Part shown: positions 22,810-31,039 of the stretch, piece by piece
Layout of the letters: every line of letters starts with the position of its first letter
Position numbering within the stretch: position 1 is the stretch's first letter
Assembly (NCBI GenBank): GCA_048360435.1
Contig: DBGCOP010000027.1
Span: 372,001-436,000 of the forward strand
DNA from: Limenecus sp048360435
GTDB taxonomy: Bacteria; Cyanobacteriota; Vampirovibrionia; Gastranaerophilales; Gastranaerophilaceae
Reading direction: 5' to 3'
DNA length: 64,000 bases
Translations under genes and position numbers: made by a program
The notes under the pieces: generated by a model
What the model was told of the DNA's origin: nothing
What the model saw: only the letters and a program-made list of their open reading frames with translations
Databases searched by the model: none

Positions 22810-22920
22810 TCAAAAAGTAAACAAACCGAAATGCTCTTGTCCGATGAATTTTAGAGCCTTTTGGTAAAGCTCCGGCGGGGTTTTATAGTCGTTTGCTTTC
22901 ATTGTGTAGTTGTATTTCAT
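22810..22920 (-). CDS. 36-residue ORF, possible remnant of a phage Dam-type methyltransferase
   Basis: ATG at 22920, 36 codons, TGA at 22810, with GGAG before the start. It contains DYKTPPELYQKALKFIG followed by QEHFGLF and ends. The TPPEL-type opening resembles the start of phage N6-adenine methyltransferases, where a TPxxLF motif precedes the catalytic core. The rest is missing, so it is either a remnant or an independent small protein. Confidence 0.4.
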   Translation of the reverse strand: MKYNYTMKANDYKTPPELYQKALKFIGQEHFGLFTF

Positions 22921-22935
22921 TATGGCTCCTGTTTT

Positions 22936-23163
22936 TTAGCTGAGTGTTTGTTCTATAACAAAAGATTTACAATGTTTGGGTTTTATATCTTTCAAATGTT
23001 TGTGTGCTTGATATTGTGCAATTGACATACCCAGATAAAAGGCTGCCAGAGTGACAAATAAAAACGTCCCAAAAGATACCTGTTTGTCATCTGTTATGTC
23101 GTCATCAAAATGATTTTTAGCCATATTTTGTTCCTTTATTCTTTGTTCTATGTGTTTACGCAT
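22936..23163 (-). CDS. Small single-helix membrane protein
   Basis: A 75-residue protein with one membrane helix (about residues 31-49, FGTFLFVTLAAFYLGMSIA) and charged ends. A second ATG at codon 14 (MAKNHF) has GGAACAAA before it and could be the real start. It overlaps the upstream gene by 8 bases. No family recognised. Confidence 0.55.
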   Translation of the reverse strand: MRKHIEQRIKEQNMAKNHFDDDITDDKQVSFGTFLFVTLAAFYLGMSIAQYQAHKHLKDIKPKHCKSFVIEQTLS

Positions 23164-23518
23164 TTTCTTCCCCCTTTGCCTTGCTGATAATGTCGAGAAT
23201 TGTTGGAGCAGTTATTTCATAATCTACTGATAACATGTGCGGGTCATCAGTGTGTGAAAAATATTCCTCAATCTCCTCAAAAGCCTTGCGGTAGCGCTCT
23301 TCGTCTTCTTTGTAATTCTTCGAAATTCTTTTACATTCGCTTCCTAGTTCGTCTATAATCTTTTGTTGTAGTTCGCATTCCTGCGTTTTTTCTTCCAGTA
23401 AATCGATTATCTTTTCAAATGTGCTTGTTGTTATAGAACTCCGTTGCCCTGTAAACAGCAAATCTTTTACATCATTCAAAATTATTCCATCAATTATTAT
23501 CTGTTCTTTATCTGTCAT
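23156..23518 (-). CDS. Coiled-coil early phage protein
   Basis: A 120-residue acidic protein with a central coiled coil (about 45-90, LLEEKTQECELQQKII and onward). The start MTDKEQ at 23518 overlaps the previous gene by 11 bases and is preferred to one 8 codons upstream. No named family. Confidence 0.6.
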   Translation of the reverse strand: MTDKEQIIIDGIILNDVKDLLFTGQRSSITTSTFEKIIDLLEEKTQECELQQKIIDELGSECKRISKNYKEDEERYRKAFEEIEEYFSHTDDPHMLSVDYEITAPTILDIISKAKGEENA

Positions 23519-23726
23519 TATCTGCCTCACTTGCCACCTCACTTTGTAGCCATTCTCTGTTTGCTCTAATTAAGTCATGCAATAACTTATACGGCTTTCC
23601 GTCATATCCGATATGGAACTCTTGAAATTCACAGATTTCTTTGTTTTGCGTTTTAAACTTAAAGAAGGAAAACTCCGCCATCTCATCAACGCTCATAGCC
23701 TTTATTCGTTCGTAGTTAGTTGTCAT
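23508..23726 (-). CDS. Small early phage protein (NYERIKAMSVDEMAEF type)
   Basis: A 72-residue protein starting MTTNYERIKAMSVDEMAEF, a sequence pattern very common at the start of small proteins of Firmicutes and gut phages whose function is unknown. In those, Cys pairs often follow; here they are absent. Its start overlaps the stop of the upstream gene by 1 base. Confidence 0.65.
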   Translation of the reverse strand: MTTNYERIKAMSVDEMAEFSFFKFKTQNKEICEFQEFHIGYDGKPYKLLHDLIRANREWLQSEVASEADNDR

Positions 23727-23962
23727 TACTCCACCTCCTGTACGTCTAGGGTTTGTAGGGTTTTTTCAGCAAGGGGATTATTTTTATTTAAAACCACATC
23801 TCCCCACCTATGGACTTCTTTGCCTATTTCTTTCTTGCACAGCTCAACCACCTGCTTTATCGGGCAGTCGGTAAATTCACACGAATCATCGCTTGTCAAG
23901 GCACAACTTGTCGGAGTTGTTACACCATATGCAGGACAGTTTTTCACTATGTATTTAGTCAT
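23726..23962 (-). CDS. Small cysteine-rich early phage protein
   Basis: A 78-residue protein with four Cys in the first half (VKNCPAY, TSCALT, SCEF, DCPIKQ), a probable metal site. It overlaps the upstream gene by 8 bases. No family recognised. Confidence 0.55.
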   Translation of the reverse strand: MTKYIVKNCPAYGVTTPTSCALTSDDSCEFTDCPIKQVVELCKKEIGKEVHRWGDVVLNKNNPLAEKTLQTLDVQEVE

Positions 23963-24419
23963 CTTTTCTCCTATGGTTAGTTGCTTTTATTTCAATAATG
24001 GTATTATGGAAGATATCAATATCCAGCAGCTTTGTTGATTTATCGAACACATGTTTTGTGTAATCTCCTGTGCCACCAACCTCATAGTGTGGAAAATGTT
24101 TATACGCAGTAAGTTTAAGTTTGTATAAGACAAAATGTATATCTCCATCATAACTTTTTACTCTTGCTTTTAACTGGTAATTGCCTCTTACATTCTTTAC
24201 AGCTCTGTTACTTGTTTGAAAAAACACATCCACTGATAATATATGTCCTAATTCGCAAAGATCATCACTAGGGGTATCAATTGTATATTCGACAAAAATC
24301 TTTTCTACATCGAGTAAATCTATGCAGTCAGAACATCTATATTCTTTTTCGGAGTCTGTTTTAACTTTAAAAAGTTTAAGACCGTTAATTTTAAAACTCT
24401 TCTGAATATTTTTAATCAT
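23955..24419 (-). CDS. Early phage protein of unknown function
   Basis: A 154-residue protein. A CSDC pair near residue 29 stands alone. The sequence is strand-rich with motifs FVEYTIDTPSDDL and HFVLYKLKLTAYKHFPHY. No family is recognised. It overlaps both the methyltransferase (8 bases) and the next gene (8 bases), so it belongs to the early operon. Confidence 0.5.
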   Translation of the reverse strand: MIKNIQKSFKINGLKLFKVKTDSEKEYRCSDCIDLLDVEKIFVEYTIDTPSDDLCELGHILSVDVFFQTSNRAVKNVRGNYQLKARVKSYDGDIHFVLYKLKLTAYKHFPHYEVGGTGDYTKHVFDKSTKLLDIDIFHNTIIEIKATNHRRKDD

Positions 24420-25140
24420 CTTCCAACCTCTTTTTTGCTATATCAAAATACTTTTTATCAAGCTCAATTCCAATAAAATTACGGTTTAAGTTTTTGCAGG
24501 CAACGCCTGTTGAACCACTACCCATGCAAAAATCAAGTACTGTATCCCCTTCGTTAGTATATGTTTTTACCAAATATTCCATTAGAGCCATGGGCTTTTG
24601 TGTGGGGTGCAAATATAATCTTTGCTTATCTGATTTGAACTGCAATATTTGCGTCGGGTATCTTTCTGTACTACCTCCACCAGAAAAGCATTTTGTTTGA
24701 CCATAACAAACAGTGTTATTTGCTGTTTTCTCTGATTTGGTATAAGAATTTACTGGCTTGTGTCCTGTTGTTTTTTGAGGATGATAAGTACATTGCTTTT
24801 TGTAAAATACAAGTATTTCTTCAATATTTCTTAAAGGCTGTCTTTTCACATTTAAAAATCCTGTCGGCTGTGTTTTTAGCCAGTAGAGCTTGTATTTAAA
24901 TAAATCTTTTTGACTGTTTATCAACATAGAAGTATAAGGCTCTTGTGAAAACAATATGATAGGAGTGTTTTCACTGCACAGAAACAAAAGAGATCTCCAC
25001 ATCTCTTTTATAGGAATAATTTTATCCCAACTGCACTTTTTATTAAGTTTTCCATAAGGCGGGTCTGCAATTACTGCAGACACTTTAGGCTGCAAAGTCG
25101 ACAGTATATCTAAACAATCGCCGTTATAGATTTGTATCAT
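24412..25140 (-). CDS. Beta-class DNA (N4 or N6) methyltransferase
   Basis: A 242-residue enzyme with the catalytic motif DPPYGK (26-31) before the SAM-binding motif VLDFCMGSGSTG (about 200-211), the order of beta-class amino-methyltransferases. FIGIELDKKYFDIAKKRL closes the fold. No partner restriction gene is nearby, so it is probably an orphan methylase that protects phage DNA. The target site cannot be read from the sequence. Confidence 0.9.
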   Translation of the reverse strand: MIQIYNGDCLDILSTLQPKVSAVIADPPYGKLNKKCSWDKIIPIKEMWRSLLFLCSENTPIILFSQEPYTSMLINSQKDLFKYKLYWLKTQPTGFLNVKRQPLRNIEEILVFYKKQCTYHPQKTTGHKPVNSYTKSEKTANNTVCYGQTKCFSGGGSTERYPTQILQFKSDKQRLYLHPTQKPMALMEYLVKTYTNEGDTVLDFCMGSGSTGVACKNLNRNFIGIELDKKYFDIAKKRLEDD

Positions 25141-25522
25141 CTTCCAAAATCCTCTTTACTTCTGATTTGTCGAGTTCGTTAAATCTTATTAAAGTACAAG
25201 TTATTTGTGCGATAGCTTCAGTAAAATTTTTAAGTTCTCCTGAATTGTGAATATAATCGCCCCAATCTTCGATTGCTCCGATTGTGTAAGTATCTTGAAA
25301 TTTAGAAATTTTTATATCTTTGCACTTATCTACTATCAGCTTAATCAGCTCAAGCTGCTTGGTGGGAGTGAAGGCGGAGTACTCAATGCTTCTGCATTTA
25401 TCACAATATGCACAATTGTGTTTATCCTGACATTCAAAATATTCTTGTGGTAAACAACAATCAATTATTTCACGCTTTTGTACCCCTGCCTCTTTCATTA
25501 GTTGTTCTATGTAGTTAGTCAT
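25124..25522 (-). CDS. Cysteine-containing early phage protein
   Basis: A 132-residue protein with C-x5-C-x2-C-x2-C spacing (ECQDKHNCAYCDKC, about residues 30-43), a likely zinc knuckle, and a helical C-terminus. No family recognised. It overlaps the methyltransferase start by 17 bases. Confidence 0.55.
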   Translation of the reverse strand: MTNYIEQLMKEAGVQKREIIDCCLPQEYFECQDKHNCAYCDKCRSIEYSAFTPTKQLELIKLIVDKCKDIKISKFQDTYTIGAIEDWGDYIHNSGELKNFTEAIAQITCTLIRFNELDKSEVKRILEDDTNL

Positions 25523-25724
25523 TTGTTAGTTGCTCCTTTTTGTATTGACAATTCGGTTGGTTATCGCAAGCACCTTGAGTAATCAAACATGCCCCAAAAT
25601 ATTCGCCACCACCGTACCAGTATTCAAAATACGGGCATTCAGTTACTTTTAATTTACATAATTTTTCTACCAAATAATCATTCATACACCCACTCTGCCT
25701 CTCTGATATACTTTGCTGTGTCAT
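25515..25724 (-). CDS. Small cysteine-rich early phage protein
   Basis: A 69-residue protein starting MTQQSISERQ at 25724, with AAAGGAAG 3-10 bases before it; the longer open frame reaches into the helicase-loader gene. Six Cys (SGCMN, KLCK, ECPYF, GACLI, GACDN, NCQY) suggest metal binding. Overlaps the next gene by 8 bases. Confidence 0.6.
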   Translation of the reverse strand: MTQQSISERQSGCMNDYLVEKLCKLKVTECPYFEYWYGGGEYFGACLITQGACDNQPNCQYKKEQLTND

Positions 25725-25740
25725 TTTCTTCCTTTCACAG

Positions 25741-26484
25741 TTAGCTGACATTTTGTAAATTTTTCCTTCTAAAACTTGTGCCGTTAAACTCAAATTTGAG
25801 CTGGCAAGCTTCATTCAATCTGTCTAATACTGCCTCAAACTCGGCTATTTTCTTTAGTTTTGTTATCATTTCAGGATTTGCTGTAATTGAAATAGGTATT
25901 TTGTGCGAAATAAGCTTGTCTACAATTTTGAAAACAAGTTCAAGTCTTGTCTCTGTATATTTTTCTCTCCCTATATCGTCTAAAACAACAAAATCAAACT
26001 CTAAAAGCCAATTTAAAAGTTTCTCTTCTGCTCTTTCATCACTTGACCTGCGTGCAGCAGAAAACTTATCCAAAAGGTCTGTAAGTTGTGTAAACAGGCA
26101 ATTGTAGCCTTTTTGCATCAGCTCATTACAAATACATGCAAGTAATGTTGTTTTGCCTGTGCCAATATTGCCTATCAGACTTAAACCTCCTGACTTTTTA
26201 GGCTCAAAGCTTCTTGTGTATTCCATGCATTTGCTTTTTGGTTCGGAGTCGTCAACCATATCGAAAGATTTTTCTCTAAATAGCGGTGTCATCATTGAAT
26301 TTTTGAATTTTTTTTCAAGGATGATGCGTTTTTGTTCTTTTTCATTTTCTATTTTTTGTCGTTCTTCTATTTTTGAAATACAGCTGCATTGAGGGACTTG
26401 AATGCTTTTTGTAATTCCTAACACGGTAAAAGACTGCATTTTATAGGCTTTTCCGCAATGCCGGCATACTTTTATAGGCTCCAT
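25741..26484 (-). CDS. DnaC-like helicase loader
   Basis: A 247-residue AAA+ ATPase with a zinc finger at the front (CRHC at 7-10 and CSC at about 33-35), Walker A GNIGTGKT (105-112), Walker B VVLDDIG (about 158-164) and a sensor region ITANP. It loads the replicative helicase on phage DNA together with the initiator gene just upstream, which overlaps by 13 bases. Confidence 0.9.
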   Translation of the reverse strand: MEPIKVCRHCGKAYKMQSFTVLGITKSIQVPQCSCISKIEERQKIENEKEQKRIILEKKFKNSMMTPLFREKSFDMVDDSEPKSKCMEYTRSFEPKKSGGLSLIGNIGTGKTTLLACICNELMQKGYNCLFTQLTDLLDKFSAARRSSDERAEEKLLNWLLEFDFVVLDDIGREKYTETRLELVFKIVDKLISHKIPISITANPEMITKLKKIAEFEAVLDRLNEACQLKFEFNGTSFRRKNLQNVS

Positions 26485-27176
26485 CCGTCTATCTCCTTTG
26501 CTTTTTGTTCTCTGAATTTATCAGGGTTTTTACGTCTGTAATCCCAGTATGCTTTTAAACGTGCATAGTGGATATTGGGTGTATCTTTTGACCAGTTTTT
26601 TTCTTTGCCTTCGGCAATTCTTTTGGACAGGTCTTCTATCAGCCGGCTCAACGCTTTTTCACTCAACGTGAATGCTAATAGTTTTTGATACTCTTTGTCT
26701 GTCAGATGTACATTTCTGTATTCTGAACCGTACCAATTTTTCAAAATTTCAATCGCTTTTTTTTCTTCTTCTTCTTCTATATTGTTATCCTTATTATCAT
26801 TATTGTTTGTGTCCGTTTGCTGTACCGTTTGGTGTACTGTTTGGTGTACCGTTTGAAATTGGTCATAGTTGCAAACTTTGATTATTAAGCGATTTTCAGC
26901 ATTTTTTTGTTGTATCATTTTTTCGCATTTTAAGTAATGTAAGAAGCGCCTAACTTTTCCGCGGCTCCAGCCCCACCTTTGCGCCAGTGCAACCTCTGAA
27001 TATCCGCACTCGCCTCTTTGAATTTCAACGGTCAACCCGTTTTTGACTTTCAACAAGCCTTTTTTATGATTTGTAATGAGCAGGAGGTCAACCCAAGCCT
27101 GCCCTTTGCTGAACGGTTTATCCTGCCAAAGGATATTGTTTAATATTTTTCTGTGTATACTTACCCAACCGCTCAT
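26472..27176 (-). CDS. Phage replication initiator (replisome organiser type)
   Basis: A 234-residue protein. Residues 1-110 form a winged helix typical of phage initiators (WVSIHRKILNNILWQDKPFSKGQAWVDLLL, split here only by wording, then GYSEVALAQRWGWSRGKVRRF). The middle has three VHQTV-type repeats and Asn/Glu runs, and the C-terminal part is helical with NIHYARLKAYWDYR. It binds the phage origin; AT-rich repeats in its own middle coding part (26810-26850) could be that origin, as in related phages. Confidence 0.75.
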   Translation of the reverse strand: MSGWVSIHRKILNNILWQDKPFSKGQAWVDLLLITNHKKGLLKVKNGLTVEIQRGECGYSEVALAQRWGWSRGKVRRFLHYLKCEKMIQQKNAENRLIIKVCNYDQFQTVHQTVHQTVQQTDTNNNDNKDNNIEEEEEKKAIEILKNWYGSEYRNVHLTDKEYQKLLAFTLSEKALSRLIEDLSKRIAEGKEKNWSKDTPNIHYARLKAYWDYRRKNPDKFREQKAKEIDGWSL

Positions 27177-27251
27177 TTTTCACCTATTATTGTTTTTGCC
27201 TTAACGTCTGTCGGATGTCCGAATTTTTTGTACATGTTTTCTTGTTTCTCT

Positions 27252-27299
27252 AAAAAAAAGGGGTACAAGGTCAATCCGGTTTTGATAGAAATGTACCCC
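27252..27299 (-). terminator. Intrinsic terminator after ssb
   Basis: Minus strand: TGTACCCC (from 27260-27267) closes a hairpin with GGGGTACA (from 27292-27299), followed by eight T. It lies 27 bases after the ssb stop and would limit transcription into the replication genes. Confidence 0.8.
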
Positions 27300-27325
27300 C
27301 AAAAGTAATGAAGGAGTTTTAAGAC

Positions 27326-27748
27326 TTAAAACGGTATTTCATCCATTCCGATAAAATACTCATCAGGATCAACGAACTGCTGCTGCTCCGATTCTGTTTC
27401 TGATGCTTCTGTTTGCTGCGGCTGTCCGTCTTGCTTTTTAGAGGTCAAAAACTCTACTTTTGAGACAAGTACAAAGGTCTTGCTTCTTTTGTTGCCCTTT
27501 TCATCTTCCCAGGTTTGAGTTTTCAAACAGCCCTCAACGGCGATCTTGTGACCTTTTTTGCAATATTCGCCGATAAGCTCCGCTGTTTTGTTCCAAGCCT
27601 CACAGTTCACCCAGTCTGTAACCTCTTTTTCCTCTTTTTTGTTGTAGCTGTTTAAAGCCAGTGAAAATTTTGTGACCTTTGACCCGCTGTCGAAATATTT
27701 CATCTCCGGGTCTTGTCCTAAATTTCCTATCAAAGTAACATTGTTCAT
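27326..27748 (-). CDS. ssb: Single-stranded DNA-binding protein
   Basis: A 140-residue SSB: OB fold from residue 1 to about 105 (MNNVTLIGNLGQDPEMKYF, WVNCEAWNKTAELI, KIAVEGCLKTQTW), a short Gln/Glu linker and the conserved acidic tip MDEIPF that binds partner proteins. It overlaps the nuclease gene stop by 4 bases and a terminator follows it. Confidence 0.95.
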   Translation of the reverse strand: MNNVTLIGNLGQDPEMKYFDSGSKVTKFSLALNSYNKKEEKEVTDWVNCEAWNKTAELIGEYCKKGHKIAVEGCLKTQTWEDEKGNKRSKTFVLVSKVEFLTSKKQDGQPQQTEASETESEQQQFVDPDEYFIGMDEIPF

Positions 27749-28347
27749 TTATCAGTGCCTTTCCATTTTTCAAGGTATAAATCGAATCTGTCCGTTGCCT
27801 TTAGCCATTCAAAAAACTCTCTTATGGCTGCCTTTGTCATTGATTCTGTGTATGCATTGCTTGTATAAGTTTCGATAAATACGCTTTTGCCGTTTGATAC
27901 AAGGTATTTGAATGTCGGCAATCCTGAACAGTAGAGATAAAACAAATGTTGTACAGACTTTGAATATTTGCCGATTTTATATTTTGAAACACGTTTGATG
28001 TCATAAACCGTATCCATTTTGATAACATCGGCTTTGCCGTAAACAAGCACATCAAGCCCGTCAATGTCTATGTGTTTTGAGACTGTTTCCTGCCAGAGTC
28101 CGTCTTTTATGTAGCCTGTGATTTCATTTACTGTGTCGTCATCTTCGCATACAGTATTGAGAACATCACAGGTGTGTACTGCGTTTTCAAAGTCTATACC
28201 TCTTTGCATTGCCTCTGTTGGTTCTGTTTTTATTTTATTTAGACAGTTTAAAAAGTCTTCCCTCGCCTGTTCCTCGTATTCCTCACGGCTCTTGAGGTAG
28301 TAGAGCCATGAGTTCAACAAAGTAGCTGTAACGTAGCAATCGTGCAT
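27745..28347 (-). CDS. PD-(D/E)XK nuclease (DUF3799-like)
   Basis: A 200-residue protein with the RecB/exonuclease pattern: RGIDFENAVH (helix with conserved Glu), YGKADVI (catalytic Asp) and YDIKRV (D-x-K). The end is helical. In phages this family (DUF3799-like) is the 5' exonuclease of the recombination pair with a single-strand annealing protein. It overlaps the ATPase gene by 1 base and ssb by 4. Confidence 0.8.
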   Translation of the reverse strand: MHDCYVTATLLNSWLYYLKSREEYEEQAREDFLNCLNKIKTEPTEAMQRGIDFENAVHTCDVLNTVCEDDDTVNEITGYIKDGLWQETVSKHIDIDGLDVLVYGKADVIKMDTVYDIKRVSKYKIGKYSKSVQHLFYLYCSGLPTFKYLVSNGKSVFIETYTSNAYTESMTKAAIREFFEWLKATDRFDLYLEKWKGTDK

Positions 28348-29303
28348 TATTCTTCAACCTCGCCGTATTCTTGAACTTCTTTTTCAGCATTTTTAGAAGC
28401 TTTGACATAGAGTTTTTGTTCTTTGTCATATTCCCAGCCGTTCTCTGTTGCAAAGTTTTTCAAGAAATTCCACACTTGACGTTTTGAATCCCATATTTCG
28501 TCAAAGGCTTTCAGAGCTTCCACAGCATCGTTGAGGTCTTTATTATTTAAAATAGTCTGCTGTGCTTCTTTGATAATGTTGTTGTAATGTTCTCTAAGTT
28601 TCGCCTGCTCTGTTAGTCTGTCTTTTGTCATTTTTACAATCTTTTCAGAGATAAAAGTATTGCCGTTTTTTGTGTCAGGAATCACAAGAACTTCATCAAG
28701 CTGTAAAGCGTTCTTTGCATAATACCTGTCAGTAGGCGCAAAGCTTATAGTTCTTTTTGCGCCTTTGGCTTCCATATAGCCTACAAAGTCAAGAATCTTG
28801 ATAATGTCGGCACCTGTTGAACCCGGAATGTCAGGGCGTATAACCTTGTTTTCTCCGTCTTTTTCTTCCTTTTCGTGCGCTACAAACAATATGTTTTTAC
28901 CTTTATCATTAGTTATTCTTACAAGAGCATTAAAAGCAGCTTTTCTCGCTTTATAACCTTGCAGAGCAAGTGTTCCGTCACTTTTTGCATTTTTGGGGTT
29001 TTGTTTGATTAAGTAAGGTTCCATAAATTCAAGCACTGCCCCGATTGTGTCAAATACTATTGTTTCAAACGGTGCAAGTTCGTCAGAGTTCAACAATTCC
29101 AATATCTGGGCATAAGAAGACACTTGCAAAGATGGCACCCTAAGGTGAGGAGCAACCCTGCTCATTCCGTTGTCTGCATCAATAACAACAGGATTGGGTG
29201 CCGATAATGCAAGCGTGCTTTTGCCTATGCCGGGCTGACCGTATATCAGCCCTTTGAATTTGACATTTTGCTTTAAATCTTCAGGTTTTGTTAGCAAGCT
29301 CAT
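28347..29303 (-). CDS. AAA_24 / Sak4-like recombination ATPase
   Basis: A 318-residue RecA-like ATPase starting MSLLTKPEDLKQ. Walker A is GQPGIGKST (22-30), Walker B is the ETIVFDTIG segment (about 76-84), and FVAHEKEEK follows. The ATG at 29303 is chosen because AAAGGAA lies 5 bases upstream and overlaps the earlier ATG. Sak4-type proteins anneal single strands in phage recombination, which fits the adjacent exonuclease and SSB. Confidence 0.85.
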   Translation of the reverse strand: MSLLTKPEDLKQNVKFKGLIYGQPGIGKSTLALSAPNPVVIDADNGMSRVAPHLRVPSLQVSSYAQILELLNSDELAPFETIVFDTIGAVLEFMEPYLIKQNPKNAKSDGTLALQGYKARKAAFNALVRITNDKGKNILFVAHEKEEKDGENKVIRPDIPGSTGADIIKILDFVGYMEAKGAKRTISFAPTDRYYAKNALQLDEVLVIPDTKNGNTFISEKIVKMTKDRLTEQAKLREHYNNIIKEAQQTILNNKDLNDAVEALKAFDEIWDSKRQVWNFLKNFATENGWEYDKEQKLYVKASKNAEKEVQEYGEVEE

Positions 29304-29329
29304 TTCTGTTCCTTTCATACTTGATGTTT

Positions 29330-29524
29330 TTAAATAATTTCTTGATACATTTCTGTTTCTGCCTCAGGGTCAAATTCTTCGTCCTCAGGTATTTTGTCAT
29401 CGTCCGCATCCGGATTATACGGGCAGTCAGTTGAACATTTCATTTTGCAATAGTCGCACGGGCTTTCATAAAACGGGCTGTTCGGGTTATCTTTACCGGT
29501 TATTGAAGGGTTAAGTCCGTACAT
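29330..29524 (-). CDS. Small acidic cysteine-containing early protein
   Basis: A 64-residue protein with four Cys in residues 23-34 (PCDYCKMKCSTDC) and a strongly acidic C-terminus (DADDDKIPEDEEFDPE). It resembles small phage proteins with a zinc knuckle. Its ATG overlaps the stop of the upstream membrane peptide (TAATG). Confidence 0.65.
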   Translation of the reverse strand: MYGLNPSITGKDNPNSPFYESPCDYCKMKCSTDCPYNPDADDDKIPEDEEFDPEAETEMYQEII

Positions 29525-29649
29525 TATATTGCCTCCTGAATTATTCTCATCAAAGGTTCAGCTGCGCATATCGCTATGTAAGAAGCAATAAAAAATATCA
29601 CTGTCAAAACCGCATCTATGCATATAGATATAAATTCTTTGTCTGTCAT
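29524..29649 (-). CDS. 41-residue membrane peptide
   Basis: ATG at 29649, 41 codons, stop TAA overlapping the next start. It has one membrane helix (ICIDAVLTVIFFIASYIAIC). GGAG precedes the ATG at 8 bases. It is tightly coupled on both sides (ATGA before, TAATG after), which supports translation. Confidence 0.6.
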   Translation of the reverse strand: MTDKEFISICIDAVLTVIFFIASYIAICAAEPLMRIIQEAI

Positions 29650-29777
29650 ACTGTTTGCTCCTTGCTCGCCCATTCCATAAGCAAAAAGACATATTCTGTG
29701 AGTATCCTTTTGTCTTCTTCTTCGCTGACCGGAGGGTCAAATATTATTTTGAAGTTTGGTTTTTTATCTTTTTTCAT
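29646..29777 (-). CDS. 43-residue first gene of the early operon
   Basis: ATG at 29777, 43 codons, ending in the ATGA of the next gene. It encodes MKKDKKPNFKIIFDPPVSEEEDKRI in two halves and a Trp-containing helix. No family recognised. It is the first gene after the early leader. Confidence 0.55.
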   Translation of the reverse strand: MKKDKKPNFKIIFDPPVSEEEDKRILTEYVFLLMEWASKEQTV

Positions 29778-29861
29778 TGGTTTCTTTCTTTGTGTACTTT
29801 TTGTGTTTTTTTATTTTTTACATTCATTGTTTTGATAGACTTTATTTTTGCGTTGCAAAAT

Positions 29862-29891
29862 AAAGGCACTAAAAGTAAGCACCTTGCCTTT
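29862..29891 (-). promoter_or_regulatory. Hairpin in the early leader
   Basis: On the plus strand AAAGGCA (29862-29868) pairs with TGCCTTT (29885-29891). In the minus-strand transcript it is followed by ATTTTGC. It could be an attenuator between the early promoter and the first early gene. Confidence 0.45.
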
Positions 29892-29914
29892 GCAGATGTT
29901 TTAAGTTAAAATTG

Positions 29915-29927
29915 TTTGGTAAACAAA
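29915..29927. promoter_or_regulatory. 13-base operator candidate, copy 1
   Basis: TTTGGTAAACAAA lies about 23 bases downstream of the early -10 box, at a place suited to repression. The identical 13 bases occur inverted at 31237-31249. It is an imperfect dyad (TTGTTT-GGT-AAACAA). Confidence 0.45.
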
Positions 29928-29949
29928 TAAAAATATACTTTTGAGTTTT

Positions 29950-29977
29950 ATTATACACTCTCGTGAATAAAAGTCAA
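29950..29977 (-). promoter_or_regulatory. Early promoter
   Basis: On the minus strand TTGACT (29972-29977), a 16-base spacer and TATAAT (29950-29955). It drives the leftward early operon and lies between the Cro-like gene and the first early gene. Confidence 0.75.
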
Positions 29978-30014
29978 TAGTTTTTTATTCAAATTAGTGA
30001 AAAAGGTTACTAAA

Positions 30015-30227
30015 ATGAATAACTTTAAAAACGAAATCAAAGCTCAAATAACAAGAAGTGGTCATACAATGACTAAGCTTGTTGAGCTTTTAAACCAAAA
30101 ATATGGCAAAAAAACAACTGTTCAAAATATAAGCAATAAACTTACTCGTGAGACAATTTCTTATAAAGAAATTTTAGAAATTGCCGACGTTCTCGGATAT
30201 GAGATTATCTGGAAAGAGAAAAGCTAA
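30015..30227 (+). CDS. Cro-like helix-turn-helix protein (DUF6471-like)
   Basis: A 70-residue DNA-binding protein starting MNNFKNEIKAQI; this ATG is chosen because AAAGG precedes it, rather than a GTG 6 codons upstream. The pattern TMTKLVELLNQKYG, VQNISNKLTRETISYKEILEIADVLGY matches DUF6471-type HTH proteins. It is divergent from the early operon across the early promoter, the usual position of Cro. Its stop overlaps the HEPN gene's stop by 4 bases. Confidence 0.75.
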   Translation: MNNFKNEIKAQITRSGHTMTKLVELLNQKYGKKTTVQNISNKLTRETISYKEILEIADVLGYEIIWKEKS

Positions 30228-30997
30228 TTGAAATCAAAACTAATTTGATTCTGATTATCAAAAATTGATGATTCTATTTCTTTATTTTCTTTTACAATTT
30301 CTAATAACTTATATTTTTGACGAAGAATACTCCATCTCTGTGGTAAAGATGCAAATGTATAACCATTTATCAATGCAATATCATCAAACAAAAGTATTAA
30401 AAATTTATCATCATTAAAATAAGTGTTATCTACATTATATATAAAAGAGAGAATATCCCATACTGAAAGCTTTTTGGATAATGTTATTTGTTTCATAAAA
30501 GAAATTGATATTACGGGATTACAATTTAATATATGTTCAAAATAAACCAGAGCTTTAATGAACTGTTTTCTTTCATTTTCATATTTTTTTGTAATGCAAT
30601 GTGCAATACTATTTCTGAATCTGTTTAAAAATTTTTGATTTTTTTGAAATTCAGTAGTATTTGTTTCTACAAAATTAACAAAGAAATTATTTTTAACCCT
30701 TTTATTTTTTAAATAAACACTATTAGTAAACATATTAAGTATTTCACGTAAATACATATGATTAACAGATGATATTAATTTTTCATTATTTGTTTTATTG
30801 GAATTATGTATTTTTACAAATACTTTATCTCGTATTCTATTATTTTCAATAGTTAAAAAGTATCTGTATAAAATAGAATATGCATTATCACCATAATAAT
30901 GAGAATATTTCTGTATAATAAGATTTTTTAAACAATCTTCTATAATAATTAAACGTTTATAGAATATAGAAAATTCTGCCAAAATATACTCATTCAT
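30224..30997 (-). CDS. HEPN-domain protein, candidate abortive-infection RNase
   Basis: A 257-residue protein, very AT-rich in DNA. An N-terminal helical part (FYKRLIIIEDCLKNLIIQKY, then YGDNAYSIL) leads to the HEPN signature FRNSIAH (R-x4-H, about 128-133) and a helix KQFIKALVYFEHIL. R-x4-6-H is the RNase motif of HEPN toxins, Abi proteins and Cas13. It lies in the lysogeny region and directly beside a structured non-coding stretch (31040-31196), as described for some Abi HEPN systems. The N-terminal half does not show the classic Abi_2 pattern, so the family is left open. AAAGG precedes the ATG. Confidence 0.65.
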   Translation of the reverse strand: MNEYILAEFSIFYKRLIIIEDCLKNLIIQKYSHYYGDNAYSILYRYFLTIENNRIRDKVFVKIHNSNKTNNEKLISSVNHMYLREILNMFTNSVYLKNKRVKNNFFVNFVETNTTEFQKNQKFLNRFRNSIAHCITKKYENERKQFIKALVYFEHILNCNPVISISFMKQITLSKKLSVWDILSFIYNVDNTYFNDDKFLILLFDDIALINGYTFASLPQRWSILRQKYKLLEIVKENKEIESSIFDNQNQISFDFN

Positions 30998-31039
30998 AAA
31001 CTACCTTTATATACATCACTTGATTTACAACTTAAATAT

